In this document: positions 53,174 to 60,851 of the stretch, in pieces
Layout of the letters: every line of letters begins with the position of its first letter
Position numbering within the stretch: the stretch's first letter is position 1
Assembly: GCA_963840275.1 (NCBI GenBank)
Contig: CAWIYK010000007.1
Span: 1 to 64,000, forward strand
Reading direction: 5' to 3'
From: Actinophytocola sp963840275
GTDB lineage: Bacteria > Actinomycetota > Actinomycetes > Mycobacteriales > Pseudonocardiaceae
DNA: 64,000 nt
The notes under the pieces: generated by a model
The model's input: the letters and a program-made list of their open reading frames with translations, nothing else
What the model was told of the DNA's origin: nothing
The model's database searches: none
Made by a program: the position numbers and the translations under genes

Positions 53174-53715
53174 AAGCCTTGCCGGTGCCCGAGATCGACG
53201 GCGCGTACCTGTTCGAGCCGACCCCGCACGCCGACGAACGCGGGTTCTTCTGCCGCACGTTCGACCGCGAGGTGGTCGCGTCGGTCGGCATCGACCCGGA
53301 CTCCTTCGCGCAGGACAGCGTGTCCCGCTCCGGTCTCGGTGTGCTGCGCGGCATGCACCTGCGTGCCGGCGCCGGCGAGGCGAAGCTGGTGCGCTGCTCG
53401 TACGGCCGGGTCTTCGACGTGATCGTGGACCTGCGGCCGGACTCGCCGACCTTCCGCAACCAGAAACACCTCGAGCTCTCCGGCGACACACAGGTGACGC
53501 TGTACGTGCCCGCGGGCTGTGCGCACGGCTTCCAGTCGCTGACCGAGCCCGCCGACGTGTCGTACCGGATCGACCGGCCGCACGATCCCACCGAGGACGT
53601 GACGATCGCCTTCGACGACCCGGAGCTGGCCATCCCGTGGCCGCTCCCGCCGGCGCTGATGTCCGAACGGGACCGGCGGGCGCCGACATTAGCGGCCGCT
53701 CTCGGAAGGATCTAG
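53170..53715 (+). CDS. dTDP-4-dehydrorhamnose 3,5-epimerase-like (RmlC family)
   Basis: A 181-residue cupin of the RmlC family. ERGFFCRTFDRE, SRSGLGVLRGMHLR with the catalytic His in GMH, and VYVPAGCAHGF-like LYVPAGCAHGF are all present. It epimerises C3 and/or C5 of a 4-oxo-6-deoxy nucleotide sugar. GTG overlaps the pyruvyltransferase stop. The Gln of the usual RGxHxQ is missing (RGMHLRAG), so specificity may differ. Confidence 0.92.
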   Translation: MKALPVPEIDGAYLFEPTPHADERGFFCRTFDREVVASVGIDPDSFAQDSVSRSGLGVLRGMHLRAGAGEAKLVRCSYGRVFDVIVDLRPDSPTFRNQKHLELSGDTQVTLYVPAGCAHGFQSLTEPADVSYRIDRPHDPTEDVTIAFDDPELAIPWPLPPALMSERDRRAPTLAAALGRI

Positions 53716-53719
53716 GCGC

Positions 53720-55033
53720 ATGGGTATCACAGACTTCACCCGATCCCGCGAGGCCAACAAGCGGCTGCACGACATGGTGCCCGGCGGCGCGCACACCTAC
53801 GCCAAGGGCGAGGACCAGTACCCGGAGGGCATGGCGCCGGTGATCTCGCACGGGCGCGGCGCGCACGTGTGGGACGTCGACGGCAACGAGTTCATCGAGT
53901 ACGGCTCCGGCCTGCGGTCGGTCAGCCTCGGGCACGCGCACCCCCGCGTCACCGCAGCGGTGCGCGGCCAGCTCGAACGGGGCAGCAACTTCGTCCGGCC
54001 CAGCGCCATGGAGATCGAGGCGGCCGCCCGGTTCCTGGCCACCGTGCCGACCGCGGAGATGGTCAAGTTCGCGAAGAACGGCTCGGACGTCACGACGGCG
54101 GCCGTGCGGCTCGCGCGGGCGGCGACGGGTCGCCGGCTGGTCGCGATCTGCCGGGACCAGCCGTTCTTCTCCACCGACGACTGGTTCATCGGCACCACCG
54201 GCATGCCGGCGGGGATCCCGTCGGAGACGACGGACCTGACGGTGACGTTCCCGTACGGTGACCTGCCCGCCGTCGAGAACCTGTTCTCCTCGCAGGAGAT
54301 CGCCTGCCTGATCCTCGAGCCGGCCACCCAGACCGACCCGCCGGCCGGCTACCTCGAGGGGCTGCGGGAGCTGTGCACGCGCCACGGCGTGGTGCTGGTC
54401 TTCGACGAGATGATCACCGGGTTCCGTTGGTCCGAGGCGGGCGCGCAGGGCGTGTACGGGGTCACGCCGGACCTCTCGACGTTCGGCAAGGCGCTCGGCA
54501 ACGGCTTCGCGGTGTCCGCGCTCGCCGGCCGCCGCGAGCTGATGGAGCTCGGCGGTCTGCGGGACTCGCGGGAGCGGGTGTTCCTGCTGTCCACCACGCA
54601 CGGTGCGGAGACCCACTCGCTGGCCGCCGCGATGGCCGTCATGGACACCTATGTCGAGGAGGGCATCGCCGCGCGGCTGCACGCCATCGGCGACCGGCTG
54701 GCGGCCGGGGTGCGCGCGGTCGCGGCCGACGCCGGTGTCGGCGACCACGTCGTGGTGCGGGGCCGTGCCTGCAACCTGGTGTTCGCCACGCTCGACGCGG
54801 ATGGCAAGCCGTCGCAGGAGTTCCGGACGCTGTTCCTGCGTCAGCTCGTCGGCGGCGGCGTGATCGGCCCGTCGTTCGTGGTCAGCAGCGCACTCACCGA
54901 GCACGACATCGAGCGGACGGTCGAGGTGGTCGCGCGGGCCTGTCGCGTGTACCGGCAGGCGCTCGACGCGGGCGACCCGACCGCGTGGCTCGGCGGCCGG
55001 CCGGTCAAGCCGGTGTTCCGCCGGTTCGCGTGA
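53720..55033 (+). CDS. Class-III aminotransferase (glutamate-1-semialdehyde mutase-like)
   Basis: A 437-residue PLP enzyme. VPGGAHTYAKGEDQYPEG, GNEFIEYGSG, FDEMITGFRW and the lysine in TFGKALGNG mark it as GSA-aminotransferase-like. HemL itself is usually not in a sugar operon, and similar enzymes in polysaccharide loci transaminate nucleotide sugars. Four bases separate it from the epimerase. Last gene of the operon; it overlaps the convergent PAP2 gene by 29 bp. Confidence 0.9.
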   Translation: MGITDFTRSREANKRLHDMVPGGAHTYAKGEDQYPEGMAPVISHGRGAHVWDVDGNEFIEYGSGLRSVSLGHAHPRVTAAVRGQLERGSNFVRPSAMEIEAAARFLATVPTAEMVKFAKNGSDVTTAAVRLARAATGRRLVAICRDQPFFSTDDWFIGTTGMPAGIPSETTDLTVTFPYGDLPAVENLFSSQEIACLILEPATQTDPPAGYLEGLRELCTRHGVVLVFDEMITGFRWSEAGAQGVYGVTPDLSTFGKALGNGFAVSALAGRRELMELGGLRDSRERVFLLSTTHGAETHSLAAAMAVMDTYVEEGIAARLHAIGDRLAAGVRAVAADAGVGDHVVVRGRACNLVFATLDADGKPSQEFRTLFLRQLVGGGVIGPSFVVSSALTEHDIERTVEVVARACRVYRQALDAGDPTAWLGGRPVKPVFRRFA

Positions 55034-55679
55034 CCCGACGGTCGGCCACCCGGTCGATCGTCCACGCCACCGCGGGCACGACCGCGACGGCGGCGCAGAA
55101 GCCGCCGACCGTGTCGGTCGGATAGTGGGCGTTGAGCAGCACCTGGGCCCAGGCCATCGCGGCCGCCGCCGGCACCGTCACCACGGCGACGAGCAGCATG
55201 CCGGTGGCCGCGCCCCGGTGTCGCGTCCCGACCAGCATCGCGACGAGCGCGAACGACGTCGCGGTTGCCGTGTGGCCGCTGGGAAACGACAGGAAGCCGT
55301 CGTTGATCGTGCTGCCCACCAACGGTTTCATGACCATCGTCACCGTCACCGCGACACCGGGCCCGATCACCGCGAGCAGCGCCGCGCGGCGATTTCCCAT
55401 GCGCAGGAACACAAGGACGAAGGTCGCGAGCAGCAGTGCGGCCCCGACGGGTTCACCGGTCCAGTCGACGACGAGCGCGATCTGGCGCCACGGCGCGCCG
55501 AGCTGGCGCAGGTCGGCGCGGATCCCGAGGTCGACGGCACTGCCGACCGAGCGGTCCGCGTACGCGAAACCGAGCACTGCCAACGTGATCGCCGCAAGCA
55601 CCGACGTGACACCCAGTAGCGGGCCCGACCGCGCCGGCAACACACGCACGACGCCGTTCACCTCCGAGTCGACCCGCAC
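55005..55679 (-). CDS. PAP2-family phosphatase
   Basis: About 224 residues, six helices. Motifs KPLVGSTIN, SFPSGHTATATS and HYPTDTVGG give the acid phosphatase signature with both catalytic His. It may dephosphorylate undecaprenyl pyrophosphate, recycling the carrier used by the operon. The start is unsure: GTG 55679 (AGGAG just upstream) and GTG 55649 are the best choices; the frame back to 55838 would run into the next gene. Confidence 0.85.
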   Translation of the reverse strand: MRVDSEVNGVVRVLPARSGPLLGVTSVLAAITLAVLGFAYADRSVGSAVDLGIRADLRQLGAPWRQIALVVDWTGEPVGAALLLATFVLVFLRMGNRRAALLAVIGPGVAVTVTMVMKPLVGSTINDGFLSFPSGHTATATSFALVAMLVGTRHRGAATGMLLVAVVTVPAAAAMAWAQVLLNAHYPTDTVGGFCAAVAVVPAVAWTIDRVADRRVTRTGGTPA

Positions 55680-55782
55680 AACTCCTGCATCGCATGTCGG
55701 GTCACGATTGTTTCGCGGTCGGTAACGGCAGGGCGTTCCGTCCCGAATCCAATATGGAGTTGGTGCGAGGAAAGGAACCATC

Positions 55783-56040
55783 ATGCGGTTGCGCACGACC
55801 GACATCTCGGCCCGCACCATCGGCAGTGAGACCATCATCCTGAACCTGCCGGACTCGCGCTACTTCTCCGTCACCGGCGTCGGCACGAGGGTGTTCGAAC
55901 TGCTCGGCGAGGACGGGGAGAAGTCGGTGGACGACCTCGTCGACACCATCGTGGGCGAGTACGAGATCGACGCCGGCACCGCCCGCCGGGACATCGAGGT
56001 CTTCGTCGACCGGCTGCGCCAGGCGCAGCTGCTCGACTGA
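55783..56040 (+). CDS. Lasso-peptide B1 protein (PqqD-like RiPP recognition element)
   Basis: An 85-residue PqqD-fold protein. The pattern is three strands then three helices: TIILNLPDSRYFSVTGVGTRVFELL, followed by DDLVDTIVGEYEID and RRDIEVFVDRLRQAQLLD. In lasso pathways B1 binds the leader YxxP motif and delivers the precursor to B2 and C. GAGGAAAGG precedes ATG 55783. Stop overlaps the B2 start (TGATG). Confidence 0.92.
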   Translation: MRLRTTDISARTIGSETIILNLPDSRYFSVTGVGTRVFELLGEDGEKSVDDLVDTIVGEYEIDAGTARRDIEVFVDRLRQAQLLD

Positions 56041-56468
56041 TGATGGGCCCGATGACGGTGCGCCGCCGGGTCCGGTTCGTGCTGGAGCTGGCGCACGCGG
56101 TGTTCTGGCTCACCAGGATCGAGCTGGGGCTGCGGCGGCGCGACCTGCCCGCGATCTGCCGGATGCTCGACATCGCCTGCGACGTGCGGAGCGCCGCGCC
56201 GCCCGCGACCCAACGCGCGGTGCTGCCGAGGAACATCCGTACGGCCGTCCTCGCGTGCTCCTACGCGGTCGCCCGCTGGCCGGCGGGCACCACCTGTCTG
56301 CGGCGCTGTCTGCTGCTGGGGCACCGGCTGCGCAAGCTGGACCCGGTGCTGCGCATCGGCGTGCGCCGCGACAGCGACGGCGCCTTCGTCGCCCACTCGT
56401 GGCTGGAGGTCGGCGGGCGCACCCTCGACCCCGAGTCCGCCCGGTACGAGACGCTCGGAGCCGCCTGA
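56040..56468 (+). CDS. Lasso-peptide B2 leader peptidase (transglutaminase-like)
   Basis: A 142-residue cysteine protease of the lasso B2 family (PF13471). The catalytic triad is Cys86 in TTCLRRCLLLGHRL, His119 in AHSWLEVGG and Asp130 in TLDPE. It removes the leader after the conserved Thr at position -2. The length equals that of split actinobacterial B2 proteins. One base separates it from the kinase gene. Confidence 0.94.
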   Translation: MMGPMTVRRRVRFVLELAHAVFWLTRIELGLRRRDLPAICRMLDIACDVRSAAPPATQRAVLPRNIRTAVLACSYAVARWPAGTTCLRRCLLLGHRLRKLDPVLRIGVRRDSDGAFVAHSWLEVGGRTLDPESARYETLGAA

Positions 56469-56469
56469 G

Positions 56470-57492
56470 ATGCCGCACACCTATCACGCCTACGGCCTGC
56501 TGATCACCAGCGACATCGAGCTGCCGCTGCCGCCCGCTCCCGCCGTCGGCGAGCCCGACCTGGTGCTGCGTCGGGGCCCGGACCGGCCGGTGCCGCACGA
56601 GCGGCCCGCCGGCCGGCGGCTCGCGGAGGTGCGCCGCCCGGACCTCACGGTGTTCTACACACTCGGCCGCGACGACGACCATGCCGTCCTGCGGTACCCG
56701 GGCCTGTGCGACTTCGTCGGCGATCCCCGGCTGTCCCGCGTGACCGCACACCTGCATCCCGGCGCCGACGCGGGCCTCCTACCGGTGTTGATCTCCGGCG
56801 CGCTGCTGGCCGTGCACCTGATGCTCCACCACGAACTGGTGCTCCACGCGAGCGCCGTCCGCGTCGGCGGCCGTGCCGTCGCCTTCGTCGGCTCGTCCGG
56901 GATGGGCAAGTCGACCCTCGCGGCGGCCCTGTGCGAACGCGGCTACGGCCTGGTGTCGGACGATCTGCTCCGCGTGGACCACGCGGACGGCGGCGCGATG
57001 CTGGTGCACCCGGGCGGCACCGAGAACCGCCTGCGCCCCAGCGCCCGCGAGCTGGCCGACGCCGCACCGCCGTCGTCGGTCCACGAGACCGCCGACGGCC
57101 GTCTGGCCTTGCGTCCCCGCGACCTGGCCGGCGGCCCGCTGCTGCTCGCCGCGTGCGTGGTGCCCCGGCCGAGCAAGGACGTGACGGAGGTGGCCGCCCG
57201 GCGGCTGGGGGCGTCGGAGGCACTGCTGCGCCTCAGCCGCTACCCGAGGGTGCTCGGCTGGTCCGACGCCGCGTCGATGGCCACCGCGTTCCAGTCACTA
57301 GGCGACCTGGTGGAACGGGTACCGATCTTCGAGGCCGTCATCCCCTGGGGCCCACCGTTCGCAGACGGCGCGCTGGAGGGCCTACTGGACGCGATCGAAG
57401 CGCCCGTCCTTCACACCCTGGATGAACGCGGTCAGCGTGGGGGCCAGCAGCCGGGGGCCGCCAGGCTGCTTGCTGTCCCGAAGAGCGGCTAG
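56470..57492 (+). CDS. HPr-kinase-like lasso-peptide kinase
   Basis: A 340-residue kinase with a HPrK-type ATPase domain. LHASAV (125-130), Walker A GSSGMGKST (141-149) and the Asp pair Asp164-Asp165 in LVSDDLLRV are present. In the paeninodin pathway such a kinase phosphorylates the C-terminal Ser of the precursor, and here the precursor also ends in Ser. It is third in the B1-B2-kinase operon. The last 35 codons overlap an antisense DUF397 gene, so the C-terminal tail is likely non-conserved. Confidence 0.88.
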   Translation: MPHTYHAYGLLITSDIELPLPPAPAVGEPDLVLRRGPDRPVPHERPAGRRLAEVRRPDLTVFYTLGRDDDHAVLRYPGLCDFVGDPRLSRVTAHLHPGADAGLLPVLISGALLAVHLMLHHELVLHASAVRVGGRAVAFVGSSGMGKSTLAAALCERGYGLVSDDLLRVDHADGGAMLVHPGGTENRLRPSARELADAAPPSSVHETADGRLALRPRDLAGGPLLLAACVVPRPSKDVTEVAARRLGASEALLRLSRYPRVLGWSDAASMATAFQSLGDLVERVPIFEAVIPWGPPFADGALEGLLDAIEAPVLHTLDERGQRGGQQPGAARLLAVPKSG

Positions 57493-57549
57493 ATCCCGCC
57501 GTACCTCGACGCAGTTGCCTGTATCGGTCTTGCTCGACTTGCGCCACAT
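57382..57549 (-). CDS. DUF397 protein
   Basis: A 55-residue protein in the form of DUF397: MWRKSSKTDTGNCVEVRR, then LRDSKQPGGPRL and TAFIQGVKDGRF. It begins two bases after the stop of the XRE-type gene on the same strand, as is normal for actinobacterial XRE-DUF397 pairs (WhiJ-like systems). The 3' 111 bp lie antisense to the end of the lasso kinase gene. Small enough to be missed by automatic gene calls. Confidence 0.85.
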   Translation of the reverse strand: MWRKSSKTDTGNCVEVRRDLAALRDSKQPGGPRLLAPTLTAFIQGVKDGRFDRVQ

Positions 57550-57551
57550 GA

Positions 57552-58381
57552 TCACAACTCCTTCATCAGATCGCTGATGAGCTTACGGCTGTCACCCTGT
57601 GACAGGGCTACCTGGTCCAGACTGCTCCAGGGCGAGCTGTGTAGGGCGCCGCATCCTGGCTGTGCACGATAGAACGCGCCTGCCGACAGCTCAACGTGGA
57701 CCACGGGCGTCGTGTTCGGGAAACGCATCCACATCCACGAGTGCAGGAGCAACACCTGTGTCTGGTGGGCGGGGATGATCCTGATCCGTATGCCTCGGTC
57801 CTGGGCACGCAGAAGGTGCTCCAACTGGCCTCGTAGCGCGTCGGCTCCACCGTAAGCGGTCTGGAGCGCGGCCTCGGCGATGTACGCCGTGTAGTCGACG
57901 TTCCCGAGGATCTGTTGCCGTCGCAGTCGAGCCATCCAGCGGGTCTCCAGGTCCTGGTCGGGGACGCCATCCGCCCGCATGACCGCCGAGCGCCGTCTCG
58001 TAGGTCTGGAGCAGGCCGGGTACGGCCGCGATGGCCACGTTCACCAACTCGTTCGCGTCGGCTTCGTAGCTGGCCAACGCGCCCACCTCCGGCTGGCACG
58101 CCCGGCAGCGGGCGGTCCCACCAGCCGGACGACGACCCGGCCTGTACCTCCGCCAGCACCTCCTCCCGTTCCTTGGCCGGGATCCGCCACGCGGTGAGAA
58201 GCGTCGCCACCTCGTCCGTCGTGACGTTGCGCAGTCCGCGTTCGGTGCGACTGAGCCGACTCGGCGACCACCCGGCCATCTCCGCCGCTCTTTCGAGGGA
58301 AATCTCGGCCCGTTCCGTGCGGATGGCCCGCAACTTCGCTCCAATGATCCGGTCACGGGCTCGCGGATCGCCCTTGCCCAT
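57552..58381 (-). pseudogene. XRE-family DUF5753 regulator, frameshifted
   Basis: The parts of one XRE/DUF5753 protein lie in three frames. The first has the HTH (RAAEMAGWSPSRLSRTERGL) up to GWWDRPLPG near 58100. The second carries GALASYEADANE and AVPGLLQTYETAL. The third carries RADGVPDQDLETRWMARLRR to the end at 57552. Each join needs one base to be skipped (near 58090-58100 and 57985-57990). It is either a decaying gene or has two sequencing errors. ATG 58381 starts the HTH frame. Confidence 0.8.
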
Positions 58382-58442
58382 GTTCCTGTCACCCCTTGCA
58401 AGTCGGCATGCTCTGTCGAGAATGAGCGTACCGTCTGGTCGC

Positions 58443-58646
58443 ATGACAGACCTGAAGGTCAGCTCGTACGTGACCGTGCGGGACCGCTGCCCGATGCGGT
58501 TTCGTGTCGTCGACGACACGGTCGAGTTCAGCTTCGGCGGGATACGCGATCCGTTCGAGTTCGCGTTCGACGCCGTGGCGCTGCGGGAGTTCCTGCGGGT
58601 CGGCGCGGCCGCCGAGCGGGAGATGGACGAGCGGTGTCAGCGGTAG
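58443..58646 (+). CDS. Small hypothetical protein divergent from XRE gene
   Basis: A 67-residue protein. The strand-rich first half (SYVTVRDRCPMRFRVVDDTVEFSFG) leads to an amphipathic helix (AVALREFLRVGAAAEREMDE). It starts 61 bp from the XRE start on the opposite strand. Similar short proteins accompany XRE-DUF397 modules in actinobacteria, but I cannot name a family. It overlaps the exporter gene's stop by 10 bp. Confidence 0.6.
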   Translation: MTDLKVSSYVTVRDRCPMRFRVVDDTVEFSFGGIRDPFEFAFDAVALREFLRVGAAAEREMDERCQR

Positions 58647-60415
58647 GCGGCGGACTGCAGGCGGTACAGCTCCGCGTACTGCCCGGCTGCCGCCATCAGC
58701 TCGTCGTGGGTGCCGCACTCCACCACGCGGCCCGCGTCCATCACGTAGATGCGGTCCGCCATCCTGGTGCTCGAGAAGCGGTGCGAGATCAGCAGCGCCG
58801 CGCGCCCGCCGAGGGTCGCGCGGACGTTCGTGAACAGCTCGTGCTCCGCGCGCGGGTCGAGTGCCGCGGCCGGCTCGTCCAGCACCACCAGCGGAGTGTC
58901 GCGGTACAGGGCCCTCGCGAGCGCCACCCGCTGCCACTGCCCGCCCGAGATGTCCACGCCCTCGTCGAGGTCGCGGCCCAGCATCGTGTCCATGCCGTCG
59001 GGTAGCGCCCGCGTGGTGCGCAGCAGGCCGGCGCGGCGGGCGGCGTCCTCGGCGGCGGCCTCGCTCGGTGCCCGGTCGCCGTCGCTGATGACGATGTTGT
59101 CCCGCACGGTCATCTGGTAGCGGACGAAGTCCTGGAAGATCACGGTCACCGAGGCGCGCACGTCCGCGGCGGGCGCGTCGGCGTCGTCCCAGTGCCGGGT
59201 GCCGCGGTCCGGTTCGTACAGGCCCGCCACGATCTTCGCGAGCGTCGTCTTGCCGGAGCCGTTCTCGCCGACCAGCGCGACGACCTCGCCGGCGCGGATC
59301 TCGATGTCCACATCGTCGACCGCCGGCCGGTCCTGGCCCGGGTAGCTGAAGCCGACACCACGCAGCGCGAGCCGGTCGCCGAGCGGCTGCTTGCGGCCCT
59401 TCGGCCCCTCCGGCGGTCCGGCGGCGACGAACCGTTCGAGGTCGGCAAGGAACGGGGCCGACTCCAGCAGCCCGCCGATCGAGCTGAACAGCGTGCCGAG
59501 CTGACCGCTGAGCAGCCGCACGGCGATCGCCGCGGCGCCGGCCTCCGCGAGCCCGATCCGGCCGCCGCGCACGAGCTGCACGATCGCCAGCAACGCGCCG
59601 GTCAGCGCGGCGGCGACCCCGAGGGTCGTCAGCGCCGCGATCAACTGCCGGCGTCGGACCTGCCTGCGCAGCGCGACGTTGACCTCGTCGTTGAGCGCGT
59701 CGTGCCGGGCCCGCAGCGGGCCGGTCGCGTCGAACGCCCGCACCTCGGCCGCGTACGGCCGCTGCGTCAGCAGCTGCTGGAGGTAGTGCCGGCGCCGGAA
59801 CAGCGCGGTGAGCCGGTGCGCGAACGCGAACTCGGTGCGGCTCGCCCACCGTGCCAACAGGACGGCCGGCACCCCGGCGGCGAGCAGCAGCGGCAACAGC
59901 AGCGGCTCGACGGCCACCAGCACCACCGACATGGCACCGACGCCCAGCAGGCTGCCGGTGAGCCCGAGCAGTGCCGCGGTCACCGCGAACGGTCGGGTGA
60001 GCGCGTGCTGCCGCACCCGTTCGAGCGCGGTCGCGAACCCGGTCGACTCGTACGTGACGAGGTCGGCACGCGCTGTGGTGTCGAGCAGCCGGTCCCACAC
60101 CCGTTGGGAGACCCGCTCGCCGAGGATCCGGTGCTGCTGCGTCTGGAGTGGACCGATCGAGCCGGAGACGGCCGTGGCCAGCGCCAGCGCGAGCAGCGCG
60201 GGCGTGAGGCCGACGGCCGCGGTCGCCGGCGTCAGGAGCGCGTCGAACGTGAGCTTGCCGGCCGCCACCACACCGAGCGCCGCGACGGCGCCGATGAGCT
60301 GGTAGACGGTCGCGAGGATGGTGCCGGCCCGGTCGGCGCGGCCTACTTCCCTTGCGGCGGCCGCGATGAGACGCGGAGTGGCCAAAGAGGCCTTCGCCAG
60401 TCGGCGCAGTCGCAC
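58637..60415 (-). CDS. ABC exporter, fused permease-ATPase (lasso-peptide D protein)
   Basis: A 592-residue half-transporter. Six helices in about 25-310, then the ATPase with Walker A GENGSGKTT, signature ISGGQ, Walker B VVLDEP and H-loop ISHRFSS. It should export and give immunity to the mature lasso peptide. GTG 60415 was chosen because GAGGAACC is 6 bases upstream; GTG 60469 is in frame. It is divergent from the precursor gene. Confidence 0.92.
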   Translation of the reverse strand: MRLRRLAKASLATPRLIAAAAREVGRADRAGTILATVYQLIGAVAALGVVAAGKLTFDALLTPATAAVGLTPALLALALATAVSGSIGPLQTQQHRILGERVSQRVWDRLLDTTARADLVTYESTGFATALERVRQHALTRPFAVTAALLGLTGSLLGVGAMSVVLVAVEPLLLPLLLAAGVPAVLLARWASRTEFAFAHRLTALFRRRHYLQQLLTQRPYAAEVRAFDATGPLRARHDALNDEVNVALRRQVRRRQLIAALTTLGVAAALTGALLAIVQLVRGGRIGLAEAGAAAIAVRLLSGQLGTLFSSIGGLLESAPFLADLERFVAAGPPEGPKGRKQPLGDRLALRGVGFSYPGQDRPAVDDVDIEIRAGEVVALVGENGSGKTTLAKIVAGLYEPDRGTRHWDDADAPAADVRASVTVIFQDFVRYQMTVRDNIVISDGDRAPSEAAAEDAARRAGLLRTTRALPDGMDTMLGRDLDEGVDISGGQWQRVALARALYRDTPLVVLDEPAAALDPRAEHELFTNVRATLGGRAALLISHRFSSTRMADRIYVMDAGRVVECGTHDELMAAAGQYAELYRLQSAAYR

Positions 60416-60638
60416 AGCGGTTCCTCGGGGGTGAGAGAGGGCTTCTGCTCTGAAGGTCCGATTACACACAGTTTTCGTTACAGTCCGGACGGTTCCATTT
60501 CACCCTTGCAGGTGACGAATCTCCGTGGTCCGGTAATGATTCCGCCGCTCGGGCGACGTAACAACCAGTAGCCACGGCCGGCCGGCGCGGCTCACGAACA
60601 CTGCGTCTGATTGCGACACACACCCGCTAAGGAGAACC
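60416..60638. promoter_or_regulatory. Divergent promoter region of exporter and precursor genes
   Basis: A 223-bp region. The precursor start has a near-perfect AAGGAGA at 60629-60635. It is AT-richer than the surroundings (for example 60460-60500, CACAGTTTTCGTTACAG). Promoters for both directions must lie here, but no operator is clear. Confidence 0.6.
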
Positions 60639-60779
60639 ATGCGCCAGCCCTACGAGAGCCCGGAGATCACCGTGCTCGGCACGCTCTCGGACCTGACCCA
60701 GGCCAACCTGTTCGGCCAGTCCAGTGACAACCTGACGTGGATCATTCCCATCCTCGGTGACCGCGACGACTACTCGTGA
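60639..60779 (+). CDS. Lasso-peptide precursor
   Basis: A 46-residue precursor. The leader (1-21) has the lasso pattern YxxPxIxxxG: Tyr5, Pro8, Ile10, Gly14, and ends LTQ with Thr20 at position -2. Cleavage after Gln21 gives a 25-residue core that starts ANLFGQSSD, so Ala1 and Asp9 are placed for a nine-residue macrolactam ring. The tail contains Trp13 and Ile-Ile-Pro as possible steric plugs, and ends DDYS. The layout (A1-D9 ring, acidic C-terminus ending in Ser) is like paeninodin. AAGGAGA is 3 bases before ATG 60639. Confidence 0.92.
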   Translation: MRQPYESPEITVLGTLSDLTQANLFGQSSDNLTWIIPILGDRDDYS

Positions 60780-60784
60780 GGTTC

Positions 60785-60826
60785 AGGTGGTCACAGGGCC
60801 GGCCGCCCCCGGCCCTGTGACCACCT
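60785..60826 (+). terminator. Hairpin between precursor and cyclase genes
   Basis: A perfect 18-bp inverted repeat AGGTGGTCACAGGGCCGG with loop CCGCCC, followed by TTCTTT. It begins 5 bp after the precursor stop and ends 25 bp before the cyclase start. It would terminate most transcripts or protect the 3' end and so keep precursor levels above enzyme levels. Confidence 0.92.
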
Positions 60827-60851
60827 TTCTTTACGATACAAGGGGGTCCGC

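Noticed and set aside
51860..54904. 1014-codon ORF antisense to the sugar operon
   Set aside because: Covers four well-supported genes and has no recognisable domain.
56470..57492. Kinase as a true HPr kinase of the PTS
   Set aside because: Coupling to B1 and B2 and a precursor ending in Ser fit the lasso-kinase role; no PTS gene is nearby.
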